64,000 nucleotides of DNA from Bacillus massilinigeriensis (GCF_900117315.1 NZ_LT630337.1:1518409-1582408), one strand, 5' to 3'; shown: positions 18,003-28,230, numbered from the stretch's first letter. A program made the numbers and translations. The notes: generated by a model not told the origin, from the sequence alone.

Positions 18003-19232
18003 ATGAGTCAAACAGCAAAAATTGAACAACCTTTACTAAAAAGCCAAGAAACAACGGCGTATAGAATCCTACTGATTATGGGCTTTTGTCATCTATTAAA
18101 TGATTCCCTTCAGTCAGTTGTACCGGCCATGTTCCCAATCCTTGAAAAAACTATGAATTTGTCCTATACCCAGCTAGGGATGATCGCCTTTTCCTTAAAT
18201 ATCGTGGCCTCTATCTTACAGCCTGTTTTTGGTAGCATTACCGATCGCAAGCCCTTCCCTTTTGCGTTGCCTATCGGTCTAACCTTTACTCTTTTTGGAG
18301 TATTTGGACTTGCCTTGGCTCCAAAATTTGAATTTGTTGTTTTATCCGTCATATTTATTGGATTAGGTTCAGCAGTTTTTCATCCTGAAGGATCAAGAGT
18401 TGCCTTTTTAGGTGCTGGTAACCGTCGTGGACTAGCACAATCCATCTACCAGGTTGGTGGAAATACCGGTCAAGCCTTGGCGCCACTTATCACTGCATTA
18501 ATTTTGGTCCCTTTTGGTCAAAAAGGTGCATTTTTCTTTACCATTGTCGCAGCTATTGCTGTATGTCTGCTAATCTATATAGCCAAATGGTATAAAGAGA
18601 GGATTAAGCTACAACCAATAAAAAGCAAAGTAAGAAATGGACTTAATAAAGAAAAAGGCCTTTCTAAATCTATATACTATGCCCTTATATTAATCTTGTT
18701 CCTTATCTTTGCACGCTCCTGGTATATATCAGGGATTACAAATTACTATGCCTTTTATGCAATTGATAAGTACGCTTTATCAATCAAAGAATCACAAATA
18801 CTCTTATTTGCCTTTTTAGTCGCTGGGGCGGTTGGAACCTTTTTTGGAGGACCTTTAGCCGACCGTTTTGGCAAAAAAAATATCATTTTTATTTCACTTA
18901 TAGGGGCAGCTCCCTTTTCCATTCTCATCCCGTTTATGCCTCTAAGTATTGTAATTATTATGTTATTAATCACTGGGTTTATTTTAATGCTTAGTTTTTC
19001 CGTAACTGTAGTGTATGCACAAGAACTAGTACCTGGAAAAATTGGCACAATGGCTGGTCTAACGGTTGGTCTTGCGTTTGGTATGGGTGCAATTGGTTCA
19101 GTTGGACTTGGGGGCTTAGCTGATACTATCGGCCTATCAAAGACAATTATCATGACCGGCTTTTTACCATTACTCGGAATGACAACTATGTTTTTACCCT
19201 CTGATCAAAGGCTGAAGGAATGGAATAACTGA
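18003..19232 (+). CDS. MFS efflux transporter, fosmidomycin-resistance (Fsr) type
   Basis: A 409-residue major facilitator protein with twelve predicted helices. The family loop motif is visible as FGSITDRKPF after helix 2 and as GGPLADRFGKKN after helix 8. The start of the protein (MGFCHLLNDSLQSVVPAMFP) and GLGSAVFHPEGSRVA match the Fsr branch, which exports fosmidomycin or related compounds in E. coli. AGGAG precedes the ATG. It stands alone. The true substrate in this organism is unknown. Confidence 0.85.
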   Translation: MSQTAKIEQPLLKSQETTAYRILLIMGFCHLLNDSLQSVVPAMFPILEKTMNLSYTQLGMIAFSLNIVASILQPVFGSITDRKPFPFALPIGLTFTLFGVFGLALAPKFEFVVLSVIFIGLGSAVFHPEGSRVAFLGAGNRRGLAQSIYQVGGNTGQALAPLITALILVPFGQKGAFFFTIVAAIAVCLLIYIAKWYKERIKLQPIKSKVRNGLNKEKGLSKSIYYALILILFLIFARSWYISGITNYYAFYAIDKYALSIKESQILLFAFLVAGAVGTFFGGPLADRFGKKNIIFISLIGAAPFSILIPFMPLSIVIIMLLITGFILMLSFSVTVVYAQELVPGKIGTMAGLTVGLAFGMGAIGSVGLGGLADTIGLSKTIIMTGFLPLLGMTTMFLPSDQRLKEWNN

Positions 19233-19380
19233 AGGACAAAGTAGCTCTTGTTGATTTTGAAAATAATCATATTTTTATGAACCTTTTTTTGCATATAGTA
19301 TAAAATGATTGTGTGTTTATCTCCCCTTAAATGAATAAATGTATATAGATGGGATTAGTTCATTAAAAGGAGTTCGAATT

Positions 19381-20115
19381 ATGAGTCAAGTAATTATTGG
19401 CAGTACCCTTTCTGCCCTTTCAACAGGGTTAGGTGCGCTCATCATTTTATTTATGCATCGGTCAATCGCTCATCGATGGCGTGACTTGTTGCTTGCATTT
19501 TCTGCAGGAATTATGATGGCAGCATCTACTATGGGATTAATACCTGAGGCCTTAAAATACGGGGATTTTCTCCAGCTTACAATTGGCATATTTCTTGGTG
19601 TATTTACTTTAACTCTTTTAGAAAAAAATATTCCACATATGGACCTGCATCATTCACAAATGGGGATTGAATTTGATAAAAAGGCGATGCTGATTATTGC
19701 GGCGATTACTCTACATAATATTCCTGAAGGTTTATCAGTTGGAGTAAGCTATGCCTCTCAATCCCATCATGAAACAGGGAATTTAATTGCATTGGCTATC
19801 GGTTTTCAAAATGCACCAGAAGGATTTTTAGTAGCGCTATTTTTAGTTAATCAAAAAATAACGAAAGTAAAAGCCTTTATTGTTTCAACTCTTACAGGTG
19901 TAATTGAAATCGTCACATCATTAATAGGCTTTTATTTAACCTCACTTGTAGATAATTTAGTTTCGTACGGTCTGGCATTTGCTGCTGGAGCCATGTTGTT
20001 TATCATTTACAAGGAGCTCATCCCAGAGAGTCACGGAGATGGAAATGAACGTACCTCTACCTACTCCTTTATTGTTGGACTTTTATTTATGGTTTTATTA
20101 ATTGACTTATTTTAA
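19381..20115 (+). CDS. ZIP-family divalent metal transporter
   Basis: A 244-residue membrane protein with eight predicted helices. The metal-site helices carry HNIPEGLSVG and FQNAPEGFLVA, the ZIP signatures, with His, Asn and Glu residues retained. A histidine-containing loop (HMDLHHSQMG) lies between helices 3 and 4. ZIP proteins move zinc, iron or manganese into the cytosol. AAAGGAG is 9 bases before the ATG chosen, and an upstream ATG 42 bases away has none. Monocistronic, with a strong hairpin after it. Confidence 0.88.
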   Translation: MSQVIIGSTLSALSTGLGALIILFMHRSIAHRWRDLLLAFSAGIMMAASTMGLIPEALKYGDFLQLTIGIFLGVFTLTLLEKNIPHMDLHHSQMGIEFDKKAMLIIAAITLHNIPEGLSVGVSYASQSHHETGNLIALAIGFQNAPEGFLVALFLVNQKITKVKAFIVSTLTGVIEIVTSLIGFYLTSLVDNLVSYGLAFAAGAMLFIIYKELIPESHGDGNERTSTYSFIVGLLFMVLLIDLF

Positions 20116-20116
20116 A

Positions 20117-20176
20117 AAGAGGCTTTCCCAAAGAGAAAGATGCCGATGGTTTGGCACCTCCTTAAGACAGCCTCTT
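20117..20176. terminator. Terminator between the ZIP gene and the Spo0E-like gene
   Basis: AAGAGGCT (20117-20124) pairs with AGCCTCTT (20169-20176), with further pairing in the loop (GTGCC/GGCAC-type). A-rich before and T-rich after. Confidence 0.65.
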
Positions 20177-20201
20177 CATTCTTTTATTAGCTATGTATTG
20201 A

Positions 20202-20432
20202 TTATATACAAGCCTTTGGCCAAATTAGTATCATTTGTTTTATCGAAAAATTAACTTCAGTTTCTTGAATTTCTTCTTTATAATTGCTTTGATATTCAAA
20301 GATTAGTTTATCCAACTCCATGCTATATCTCAAAGTATCATCACTAGTAAAACCATTTTTTTCAGCAGAAGAGATCATTTTCTCCCTTTTTCTTTGAATT
20401 TCATCAAGTATACGATATCTTGTTTGACACAC
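20202..20432 (-). CDS. Spo0E-like aspartyl-phosphate phosphatase
   Basis: A 76-residue, two-helix protein. The hallmark SxxxD motif is S37-M-E-L-D41 in YSMELDKLIFEYQ, with the first helix at about 5-25. Spo0E-family proteins dephosphorylate Spo0A~P and so hold back sporulation. The last 15 residues are hydrophobic and unlike the usual tail. The start is GTG with GGGAGG 8 bases upstream. In B. subtilis spo0E lies near kinD, as here. Whether this one acts on Spo0A or on another regulator cannot be read from sequence. Confidence 0.8.
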   Translation of the reverse strand: MCQTRYRILDEIQRKREKMISSAEKNGFTSDDTLRYSMELDKLIFEYQSNYKEEIQETEVNFSIKQMILIWPKACI

Positions 20433-20682
20433 CTTTATTTCCTCCCAATATACCCTTATGCTTTATCCACATGAAGCATTATGACAATAATTTCAAATAA
20501 TGTAAATAGAATCGCAAAATTAGACAAAATTTTTTAAAAATTTCGCCAATCGACAAATTTTTATAGGTAGAAACACCTAAATTTCCGACATAATAATCAT
20601 GTATATTTATTTGGAGAATTGTATTTTTTGGTATATTTATAGGTAATATGGTGAATAAAATTTCTCTGGAGTGATCATATCA

Positions 20683-21459
20683 ATGAAAATAGCAAATATT
20701 CAACTTGATGTCGCCTTTGGAAATCCTTCTGAAAACTACAGGAGGGTAGAAAACTATATTGAAACCGTTTCTAATCATAGACCAGATATTATCGTTTTAC
20801 CTGAACTATGGACAACAGGATATGATCTTACGAGATTAGCAGAAATTAGTGACGATTATGCAAAAACAGCACTCTCTTTTTTAAAAGACCAAGCAAAAAA
20901 ATACAACGTTTCCTTTGTTGGTGGTTCCGTCCCTAAAAAAACATCAAAGGGGATATATAATACACTTCTTATTGTGGATCAAAACGGGAATGAGATTCAT
21001 CAATATAGTAAGCTACATTTATTTAAACTAATGAGTGAGCATAAATATTTAAGCCCGGGAAACACCAATGGTCTTTTCGAATTAAATAGTGAACTGTTTG
21101 CCGGGTTCATTTGCTATGATATACGTTTTCCAGAATGGATAAGGACTCACACAGTTAAAGGAGCCAAGGCTATCTTCGTTGTTGCTGAATGGCCGGCACA
21201 AAGACTATCTCATTGGCGTGCAATTCTTGTAGCAAGGGCTATTGAAAATCAATGCTATGTGATTGCCTGCAATCGCGCTGGGTCAGATGATAGCAATCTT
21301 TTTGCAGGACATTCAATGATTATTGACCCTTGGGGAGAAATTATTGCAGAAGCTGATGGTAATGAGGGGGTATTAATGGGTGAAATTGAATTAAACAAGG
21401 TAACAGAGGTTAGAAAGACCATTCCAATATTTGAAGACCGAAGACCAGAGTTTTATTAG
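20683..21459 (+). CDS. mtnU: Carbon-nitrogen hydrolase, omega-amidase type (MtnU-like)
   Basis: A 258-residue cytosolic nitrilase-superfamily amidase. The Glu-Lys-Cys triad is intact: Glu41 in LPELWTTGYD, the Lys of YSKLHLFK (near 108) and the Cys of GFICYDIRFPEW (near 142). In B. subtilis mtnU lies with the methionine salvage genes. The proposed substrate is the alpha-ketoglutaramate-type product of the salvage aminotransferase. No other mtn gene is in this window, so the salvage link is by family only. The ATG has GGAG 11 bases upstream. A GTG four codons earlier overlaps that box. Confidence 0.82.
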   Translation: MKIANIQLDVAFGNPSENYRRVENYIETVSNHRPDIIVLPELWTTGYDLTRLAEISDDYAKTALSFLKDQAKKYNVSFVGGSVPKKTSKGIYNTLLIVDQNGNEIHQYSKLHLFKLMSEHKYLSPGNTNGLFELNSELFAGFICYDIRFPEWIRTHTVKGAKAIFVVAEWPAQRLSHWRAILVARAIENQCYVIACNRAGSDDSNLFAGHSMIIDPWGEIIAEADGNEGVLMGEIELNKVTEVRKTIPIFEDRRPEFY

Positions 21460-21557
21460 TGAAGCTTATTTTTATATAAAGCTTCACTAATAAAAAATAA
21501 TACTATATATACCATTCTAGGTAGAATAGAGTCACCTTTTGGGCCATCCTTATTTTA

Positions 21558-23357
21558 TTATGATAATTTAAATTTTGATATCATCGAATTGAGCTGAATA
21601 GCGAGCTCTGAAAGGGATTGTGCACTGTTAGAAATTTCCTCCATTGCATAGTTAGTCTGCATAATAGAGGCACTAGTCTGTTCAATTCCAGCAGCGGATT
21701 CTTCAGAAACGGAAGCTATATTTTCAATTCTCCTATCCATTGCATCCGATCCTTCCACTATTTCTTTCAAATTATTCGCAATTTCATTAATATTATTGGT
21801 CATATGGTCAACAGATTGATATATGTCTTTGAAGGTTTTTCCGGTTATTTCTATTTGGCTTGTCCCTTCTTCAACAGAACGATAACCAAGCTCGAGTGAT
21901 TGTACGATAATACTAGAGTCATCCTGAATTTCATTTACGATATTTGTGATATCTGAAACAGATTGGGAAACTCCTTCAGCTAGCTTTCTTACTTCATCTG
22001 CAACAACAGCAAATCCCCTGCCGTGTTCTCCTGCTCGTGCCGCTTCAATAGCCGCATTTAATGAAAGCAAATTCGTTTGGTCGGCTATTTCTTGAATAAC
22101 TTGGCCAAGCTTTGATATTTGCTTTGTATTTTCATTAAAATCTTTAACCTTTTGAACTGAATCCTTCATTATTTCATTTATCTTTTGCATTTGAATCTGA
22201 GATCCATCAATTAGGATATTCCCCTGTTTGGTTAAAGATAATACTTCATTTGATACATTTTCGATGATGGAACCACTATTAGAAGCATTTTCAACCTTCA
22301 CTAAATACCCTTCCATCATATGTGCTAATTCTGTAGAAGATGTGGCTTGCTCTTCTGCCCCCGCTGAAAGCTCTTGTATTGTTGAAGCGACTTGCTGACT
22401 AGAGGCTTTGACTTCATTCGCTGAAATATTCAATTCTCCGCTTTTTTCGCTAACAAAATGAGATACCGCAGAGATTTCTTGAATCATCCCTTGTAGCCTT
22501 TCTTTCATCGCATTCGTTGATTTGCTTAATTCGGTTATTTCATCATTGCCTTCATATTCATCACATTCAATATTTAAATTACCTGAAGCAATTTCATTTG
22601 AAACTTGAACGATCTTTGAAAGCTTTCTGGAAATCGATTTTCCGATAATTAGAATCGTGAGAATGCCAAGGAAAGCAGATACAATGATAGAAATGACCAA
22701 TACAATAATGGTAGTTAGTAAACCGGATTTAGCAGAGCTAATGGCATCCTTCTGTTCTTTTTTAAATGTCGTTCTTAGTTCATTTATTTTTTTATCTGTT
22801 TGATTGACAATGTTGTCGACTTGCTCCTTACCAATTCGAACTTTATAGGATTCTCCGTTTTGCAGCGCTACCTTAATATCATTAATAAATACGTCAGTTA
22901 CCTTTTTATCATTTTCATTAATATCTTCTAAAATTTCTTTAGAGCTGGAGGTTGTTAACTTTGGCTGAATCTCCTTTTTTATTTGGTCAAATTCTTTTGT
23001 TACATCATTAAATTTGTCTATGTACATGGGCTTTGAATCTATTATATAAGTTCCGATAATACTCCCTTTATTATGGAAGGTGGAAGCAGCCTCAGTTATG
23101 GAAACCGTTTTTTCTCCTGTATTCTTAACAACCTCCATCTTGGCATTAGCAACCGTGAGCAAAATAAATGTAATCAGGGTTGAAATCGTGAATAACCCTA
23201 TAGTTAAAGCAAGTGCTACCCCATACTTTTGACCAAGCTTTAGCCTTAACCACAATCGATTTGTTGATAGAGAAGAGGAAAAAGTACGTTTTTTTTCTTT
23301 ACTTACATTTCTTTTCTCTATTGTTTTATTTGGCTTTATTTTAGTAATCCTTTTCAA
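21558..23357 (-). CDS. Methyl-accepting chemotaxis protein
   Basis: A 599-residue membrane chemoreceptor. A basic cytoplasmic lead (residues 1-48) precedes helix 1 (about 50-72). An extracytoplasmic helical sensor covers about 73-212, and helix 2 about 213-238. A HAMP domain (240-295) and a long coiled signalling domain follow. The hairpin tip is the invariant [21 protein letters not shown]. The sensor is nearly all helical, like four-helix-bundle sensors, so the ligand cannot be guessed. It stands alone. The N-terminal run of about 45 basic residues before helix 1 is longer than usual. Confidence 0.92.
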   Translation of the reverse strand: MKRITKIKPNKTIEKRNVSKEKKRTFSSSLSTNRLWLRLKLGQKYGVALALTIGLFTISTLITFILLTVANAKMEVVKNTGEKTVSITEAASTFHNKGSIIGTYIIDSKPMYIDKFNDVTKEFDQIKKEIQPKLTTSSSKEILEDINENDKKVTDVFINDIKVALQNGESYKVRIGKEQVDNIVNQTDKKINELRTTFKKEQKDAISSAKSGLLTTIIVLVISIIVSAFLGILTILIIGKSISRKLSKIVQVSNEIASGNLNIECDEYEGNDEITELSKSTNAMKERLQGMIQEISAVSHFVSEKSGELNISANEVKASSQQVASTIQELSAGAEEQATSSTELAHMMEGYLVKVENASNSGSIIENVSNEVLSLTKQGNILIDGSQIQMQKINEIMKDSVQKVKDFNENTKQISKLGQVIQEIADQTNLLSLNAAIEAARAGEHGRGFAVVADEVRKLAEGVSQSVSDITNIVNEIQDDSSIIVQSLELGYRSVEEGTSQIEITGKTFKDIYQSVDHMTNNINEIANNLKEIVEGSDAMDRRIENIASVSEESAAGIEQTSASIMQTNYAMEEISNSAQSLSELAIQLNSMISKFKLS

Positions 23358-23510
23358 CGTTTCCCCTCCATTTTCATTTTGTAGACAATATTTTCACAAA
23401 TATTAGTCTATTTAATTAGTTTATCACTTATTATACTAGAAAATTAATTATTTTTGGAGAAGAAATATAGTTTTAAACCATTTAAATATTACAAAAACTA
23501 AAAGGAACAA

Positions 23511-23528
23511 AAAAGAGGCCTCCTCTTT
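23511..23528 (-). terminator. Terminator after the 2-oxoacid oxidoreductase operon
   Basis: AAAGAGG (23512-23518) pairs with CCTCTTT (23522-23528). On the minus strand a T-run follows. A second small palindrome (GTGCTAGCAC) stands just upstream. Confidence 0.65.
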
Positions 23529-23582
23529 GTGCTAGCACTTAAGGAGGATTCTCTCCAAAATGATTAAGCAAACATTCTCAAA

Positions 23583-25877
23583 TTACAATAATGGATTTTC
23601 ATGTTTTGCTTTTAGTCGATGCCATCTCTTTTCGATTTCTTGATCAAAGTCAGCCAATATTTCCTTGTTTTCCTCTTTTAATAGGTGTTTGGTTTTACCC
23701 ATATATTTGAGCCATTCAGTTAATGGGACTCTTTTCTTCTTCGCTTCTGGATCATAGGTTATATTTGTTACGCCTTGTTCAACCTCATATAGTGGGAAGA
23801 AACAAGAGTTAACAGCTGCTTCCATAATGGTTCCCCCAAAGCGGTCTTCTGATTTCCAGTTTAATGGGCATGTGATCAGTATTTTACCATAAACCGTACC
23901 TACATTTTGCGCGTACCACTGTGCTTTTGCTGCCTTTTTAACCAGGTCCTGAGGGAAGGCTTCTGTACCAGTGAATACATACGGAATATTGGATGCTGCC
24001 ATAATTTGCGCTGTATCTTTATGGTGGAATGCCTTTCCTTTTTGGGTTTTTCCAACACTTGTTGTACTTGTCATATGGCCAATTGGTGTTGAGTAAGACA
24101 TTTGAGAACCTGTGTTCATATAGCCTTCATTATCATACTCAAGCATGATTAGTTTATGATTTCGTAGGGCTGTTCCTAGTGCTGACCCCATCCCAATATC
24201 CATTCCTCCGTCACCAGTAATCATGACAAATGTAGCATCCTCAGATACTTCAATTTCCCCACGACGCTTCAATTCCAGAAACGCTTCAACAGTTCCAGAA
24301 AGGGTAGCCGCTCCATTTTGAAATAGATTATGAATCATCGTCTGTTTGTGAGATGTATACGGATAAGCAGTTGTCGTTACATAAGCACATCCTGTTTGGT
24401 AAAGGACGACAACGTCCCCTTCGATACCTTTAAAGAACAACTCCAAACCAGGGAAAATACCGCAGCCCGGGCATGCACCATGGCCAGAAGCAAGTCGTTT
24501 TGGTTTGGACGTCAATGCTCTTAATGGCGGAATTTTTACCTTTAATTTGTTGGTTTCCTCATCCATATTCACTTGGATTAACCCTGTTTTAAAGGCATCT
24601 CCTGATTGAGGATTGATAACAGGCTTTAATACTTTTTCCGGATCGCCTGGAACATGGCCATAATAATCAAATGACTTCTCAGCGTACCCTTTTTCCATAG
24701 CTTCTATCGCCATGTTGAAGAAATTCTCTGCATCATCGGCATAGAAATCCTTACCTCCAAGGCCAAATACTCTACTTAGGACGATGGTTTGGTTTTCTTT
24801 ATCCTCTTGAATAGCAGATTTAACCTCTTGTGTTAAATTTGGACCATGAGCTCCATAGGAATCCGCACGTTCTCCTACTAACAAGGCTTTCACATTTTTC
24901 AATGCCTCGCGAATTTCCTTTGCAGGAAATGGACGTATGATATTTGGGCTTATTACCCCAGCTTTTATACCTTTTTCCCTTAGCTTGTCGACAACATCCT
25001 TTGCAGATTCAGCTGCAGAATTTAATAGGAATAATGCGACATCTGCATCATCCATTCGATAAAGATCAAGAACCTTGTAATCCCTGCCGGAAATTTTTGC
25101 ATATTCCGCAGCAACCTCTTTATATACCTCTCCTGCTGCATACATTGCTTCAGACTGTTGGTAATGGTTGTTGATTAATGCTTCACCATTCATATGTGCA
25201 CCAATGGTCACTGGTTTTTTCGTACTTCGGGCATAATTATAATCCGTTGGACACTCCCCAACAAATTCCTGAACCACCTTACGATCTTTAAAATAGTTCA
25301 CCTTACGCTTTTGATGGGAAGTAAAAAATCCGTCATAAGCGACAATGACTGGTAGTCGTACTTTTGAATGCTCAGCAATCTTCAATGCCATAATATTCAT
25401 ATCATAAACAGCCTGGGGTGTTCTTGCCGTTAAGATGACCCAACCTGTATTAAGAGCAAAATACAAATCAGAATGATCCCCACGTATATCTAATGGTCCA
25501 CTAATCGCTCGAGTAACAAGGTTCATTACCATAGGAAAGCGTGTTCCGGATTGAACAGGAAGTTGTTCAAGCATATACATAAATCCATTTGCACTCGTGG
25601 CATTGAATACACGTGCCCCGGTTGCAGCTGCACCGTAACAAATACCTGCAGAACCATGTTCTCCATCGGCTGCAATTAGCTTAATATCATGTTCACCGCG
25701 AGCTTTCATTTGATCAAGAAATTGTGCAACCTCAGTTGAAGGGGTAATTGGAAAATACCCCATAATGTGATAGTTTATTTGTGCTGCGGCCATTGCGGCC
25801 ATTTCGTTGCCTGATTCAAATGTAGTAATTTGTTCAGCTGAAATATTGGTTTGTAGTTCTCTTTCCATAATAGCCAT
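23583..25877 (-). CDS. 2-oxoacid:ferredoxin oxidoreductase, fused alpha-beta subunit
   Basis: A 764-residue cytosolic protein joining two subunits that are often separate. Residues 15-430 match the alpha subunit of pyruvate/2-oxoacid:ferredoxin oxidoreductases (MGYFPITPSTEVAQFLDQ, then SANGFMYMLEQLP). Residues 460-745 are the thiamine-diphosphate beta subunit, with GACPGCG cluster cysteines, the Mg-ThDP motif GDGGMDIGMG and EYDNEGYMNTG. The enzyme decarboxylates a 2-oxoacid with CoA and reduces ferredoxin. The gene abuts the upstream gamma-delta gene (TAA then ATG), so both make one complex. The true 2-oxoacid is uncertain: pyruvate is likely, but branched-chain or 2-oxoglutarate cannot be excluded. 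Confidence 0.88.
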   Translation of the reverse strand: MAIMERELQTNISAEQITTFESGNEMAAMAAAQINYHIMGYFPITPSTEVAQFLDQMKARGEHDIKLIAADGEHGSAGICYGAAATGARVFNATSANGFMYMLEQLPVQSGTRFPMVMNLVTRAISGPLDIRGDHSDLYFALNTGWVILTARTPQAVYDMNIMALKIAEHSKVRLPVIVAYDGFFTSHQKRKVNYFKDRKVVQEFVGECPTDYNYARSTKKPVTIGAHMNGEALINNHYQQSEAMYAAGEVYKEVAAEYAKISGRDYKVLDLYRMDDADVALFLLNSAAESAKDVVDKLREKGIKAGVISPNIIRPFPAKEIREALKNVKALLVGERADSYGAHGPNLTQEVKSAIQEDKENQTIVLSRVFGLGGKDFYADDAENFFNMAIEAMEKGYAEKSFDYYGHVPGDPEKVLKPVINPQSGDAFKTGLIQVNMDEETNKLKVKIPPLRALTSKPKRLASGHGACPGCGIFPGLELFFKGIEGDVVVLYQTGCAYVTTTAYPYTSHKQTMIHNLFQNGAATLSGTVEAFLELKRRGEIEVSEDATFVMITGDGGMDIGMGSALGTALRNHKLIMLEYDNEGYMNTGSQMSYSTPIGHMTSTTSVGKTQKGKAFHHKDTAQIMAASNIPYVFTGTEAFPQDLVKKAAKAQWYAQNVGTVYGKILITCPLNWKSEDRFGGTIMEAAVNSCFFPLYEVEQGVTNITYDPEAKKKRVPLTEWLKYMGKTKHLLKEENKEILADFDQEIEKRWHRLKAKHENPLL

Positions 25878-26891
25878 TTATTGTACCCCTCCTGTCACAT
25901 AGGGAAAGTTTTGTTTTACTCGATTTTTTTCGGCATATCCTAGCATTTCACGGAGATCTCCTAGGGCATCAGTAGGACATGCTTCCACACATTTTAAACA
26001 TCCTTTGCAGTATTGATAATCTATTCCTTTAAGAAACATCTGTTTTCTTCCCCGTTTATCTTCTCCTTCTTCCCATACAAAGCAGAAGTCTGGACATGCA
26101 GTATCGCATTCTGCACAATGAATGCATTTTTCCTTATGCCACTCCGGTAAAAAGCCTTGGCGAGAACCGCTTAAATCTTTTAAAATACTATTTCCTTGAG
26201 TTGTAATCACCCCGCCTATTTCTTGTGTCTTATAGCCCTGTAATGGTCTTGGTCTCACAAAATCTTTTCCTACAGCATCTACAGGTGTTTCATAAGTTTT
26301 AAATTTTACTTCGTCATAACCTCTATTAAATGTTCTTATATTCGGTTCAACTAAATGTGGATATTTCTTTTCAAATGTCTTTCTAATTACATCCCTCATT
26401 GCATCAGGGTCTAGAAAGTCGCAAATACGGAAAAGCGCTCCCAACATAGCGGTATTAACCTTTGTCTTTTCCTCTACTGCGATTGTTAGTGCATCAATAA
26501 TGGCCAATGTTCCATATTCTAAGTGAAGGTCTTTCTTGATCTCATCAAATTCCCTGGTTGAATTAACAAGAACGATTCCATCAGGTAATAATCCACTTAC
26601 AACATTCACAGTTTTATATAATGCCTCATGAAATACTCCGATGACATGGGGCTGTTCGATTGGACTATGTGCTCTTATTTCTGTATCAGAATCACAGAAA
26701 CGAATAAAGCTTTTCACTGGAGAACCTTTTTTCTCTGAACCATAGGAAGAAAAGTTGGACCCATTCAACCCAAGCCCAAGAACTCCGGCTTCCGCTAACA
26801 TCTTTCCTGCAAGATTTGCACCTAAACCACCAATGGATTCAAGGCGAATCTCAAAAAAGCCTAAATCATTTTTTTTCGGTAAAAAGGACAT
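25878..26891 (-). CDS. 2-oxoacid:ferredoxin oxidoreductase, fused gamma-delta subunit
   Basis: A 337-residue protein. Residues 10-190 match the gamma subunit (LESIGGLGANLAGKMLAEAG, SSYGSEKKGSPVKSFIR). Residues 255-320 hold a two-cluster ferredoxin (delta) domain with CIHCAECDTACPD and CKGCLKCVEACP, each able to ligate a [4Fe-4S] cluster. It carries electrons from the ThDP site in the partner to external ferredoxin. First gene of the two-gene operon. GGAGG precedes the ATG. Full-length and intact. Together with its neighbour it forms the complete alpha-beta-gamma-delta enzyme in two polypeptides. Confidence 0.88.
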   Translation of the reverse strand: MSFLPKKNDLGFFEIRLESIGGLGANLAGKMLAEAGVLGLGLNGSNFSSYGSEKKGSPVKSFIRFCDSDTEIRAHSPIEQPHVIGVFHEALYKTVNVVSGLLPDGIVLVNSTREFDEIKKDLHLEYGTLAIIDALTIAVEEKTKVNTAMLGALFRICDFLDPDAMRDVIRKTFEKKYPHLVEPNIRTFNRGYDEVKFKTYETPVDAVGKDFVRPRPLQGYKTQEIGGVITTQGNSILKDLSGSRQGFLPEWHKEKCIHCAECDTACPDFCFVWEEGEDKRGRKQMFLKGIDYQYCKGCLKCVEACPTDALGDLREMLGYAEKNRVKQNFPYVTGGVQ

Positions 26892-27192
26892 GTTCCCCCT
26901 CCTAAATATGTAAAAATAAGTAAATAGAAATTTAAATCTTATTTAATATTTTAGGTTACCGAAATATGTTTTGCTGTGATAAAAATCAAACATTCTGTGA
27001 TTTTTTTTGAAACACATAATTAATATCCTCGAAAAACCTAATAAAACACGGATACATCTAATATATAACAGTTTGAATTTTGTAATACAACAGGTGTGTT
27101 TCCAATTTTTTAATTCATACTTTTGTAATATTCCTTTCACATTTAAGTGCTATAGTATTAAAAGGTTATAGAGTGGTCTTTTGGGAGGAATT
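26892..27192. other. Divergent promoter region without genes
   Basis: A 301-base AT-rich gap between the oxidoreductase operon and the acyltransferase gene. Only short frames without ribosome sites occur. It must carry both promoters. I see no clear operator. Confidence 0.5.
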
Positions 27193-28230
27193 ATGTTACA
27201 AAGAGAAAGTTATTTTGATAATGCTAAATTTATATTAATTATCTTGGTTGTTTTTGGACATTTACTTCGTTCATTTATTGGAGATAGCGAGGAAATATAT
27301 ACCATTTACAAAGTAATCTATACCTTTCATATGCCTGCCTTTATTTTGGTTTCAGGATACTTTGCGAAGGGTTTTCAAAAAAAGGGGTACTTGAAAAAAA
27401 TTAGTAAAAAAATAATTTTACCTTATTTAATTTTTCAGCTTATTTATTCTGTTTTTTATTATTTTCTCTATAATCAACCTGAGCTAGAGGTGGACCCACT
27501 TACACCACATTGGTCCCTTTGGTATCTATTAAGTTTGTTTTTTTGGAATATCATGCTTTATCCCTTTGCAAAAATGAAAGGATGGATTTCATTTACCATT
27601 GCGATCATTCTGGGGTTAGGAATTGGGTACTTAGATACATTTTCTGAATTCCTTAGCCTTTCAAGGACATTTGTCTATTTTCCTTTTTTCCTAATAGGAT
27701 ATTTGATGCAGAAGGAGCATTTTGCTTACCTTAGAAAACCGATGGTAAAAATGATTTCTTTGGCAGCATTTATTACCATTAGTGTGTTTTTCTATTTCCA
27801 ATCTGATTTCGATTATGAATGGCTTTTAGGAAGAAAATCCTATCATGAAATGGACTCCTTGAATAATCTGGCTATTTTCATGAGATTGGGTTTTTACTGT
27901 TTAAGCTTTTTAATGGTTTTTAGCTTTTATGCAATTGTTCCAAGGAAAAAGTATTTTTTCACGAATCTAGGAAAAAATACCTTATACGTGTATTTACTTC
28001 ATGGGTTTATTGTTCGCTTTTTCAGAGAGAGTGAGATTCAAGATTATATTCATTCACCTTTAGCATATTTAATATTAGCAGGGTGTTCATTAATATTAAC
28101 TCTCTTATTATCTAGCAAAATATTAACTACCTTTGCGCAACCAATTATTGAATTAAGGTGGACAAAGCTGAAGGAATTCTTTATGAAGACAAAGGATTAT
28201 GCACATGTATATATGAATAAACTTTCTTAG
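27193..28230 (+). CDS. Membrane acyltransferase (acyltransferase 3 / fucose 4-O-acetylase type)
   Basis: A 345-residue membrane protein with about ten helices. The N-terminus has the family pattern: RESYFDNAKFILIILVVFGH with the key Asp and His, then YKVIYTFHMPAFILVSGYF. Such enzymes acetylate surface sugars or cell-wall glycans using acetyl-CoA from inside. The ATG has GGGAGG only 4 bases upstream, which is tight, and a TTG at 27181 overlaps the box and is less likely. No glycan-synthesis neighbours are present, so the acceptor is unknown. Confidence 0.82.
   Translation: MLQRESYFDNAKFILIILVVFGHLLRSFIGDSEEIYTIYKVIYTFHMPAFILVSGYFAKGFQKKGYLKKISKKIILPYLIFQLIYSVFYYFLYNQPELEVDPLTPHWSLWYLLSLFFWNIMLYPFAKMKGWISFTIAIILGLGIGYLDTFSEFLSLSRTFVYFPFFLIGYLMQKEHFAYLRKPMVKMISLAAFITISVFFYFQSDFDYEWLLGRKSYHEMDSLNNLAIFMRLGFYCLSFLMVFSFYAIVPRKKYFFTNLGKNTLYVYLLHGFIVRFFRESEIQDYIHSPLAYLILAGCSLILTLLLSSKILTTFAQPIIELRWTKLKEFFMKTKDYAHVYMNKLS

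Noticed and set aside
21454-21492. An inverted repeat (AGTGAAGCTT / AAGCTTCACT) after the amidase gene
   Set aside because: Strong stem but no T-run on either strand. It may help end transcription, but I did not list it as a terminator.
26943-27140. A 65-codon minus-strand frame between the oxidoreductase and the acyltransferase
   Set aside because: No ribosome site, basic and low-complexity product, in a promoter region.
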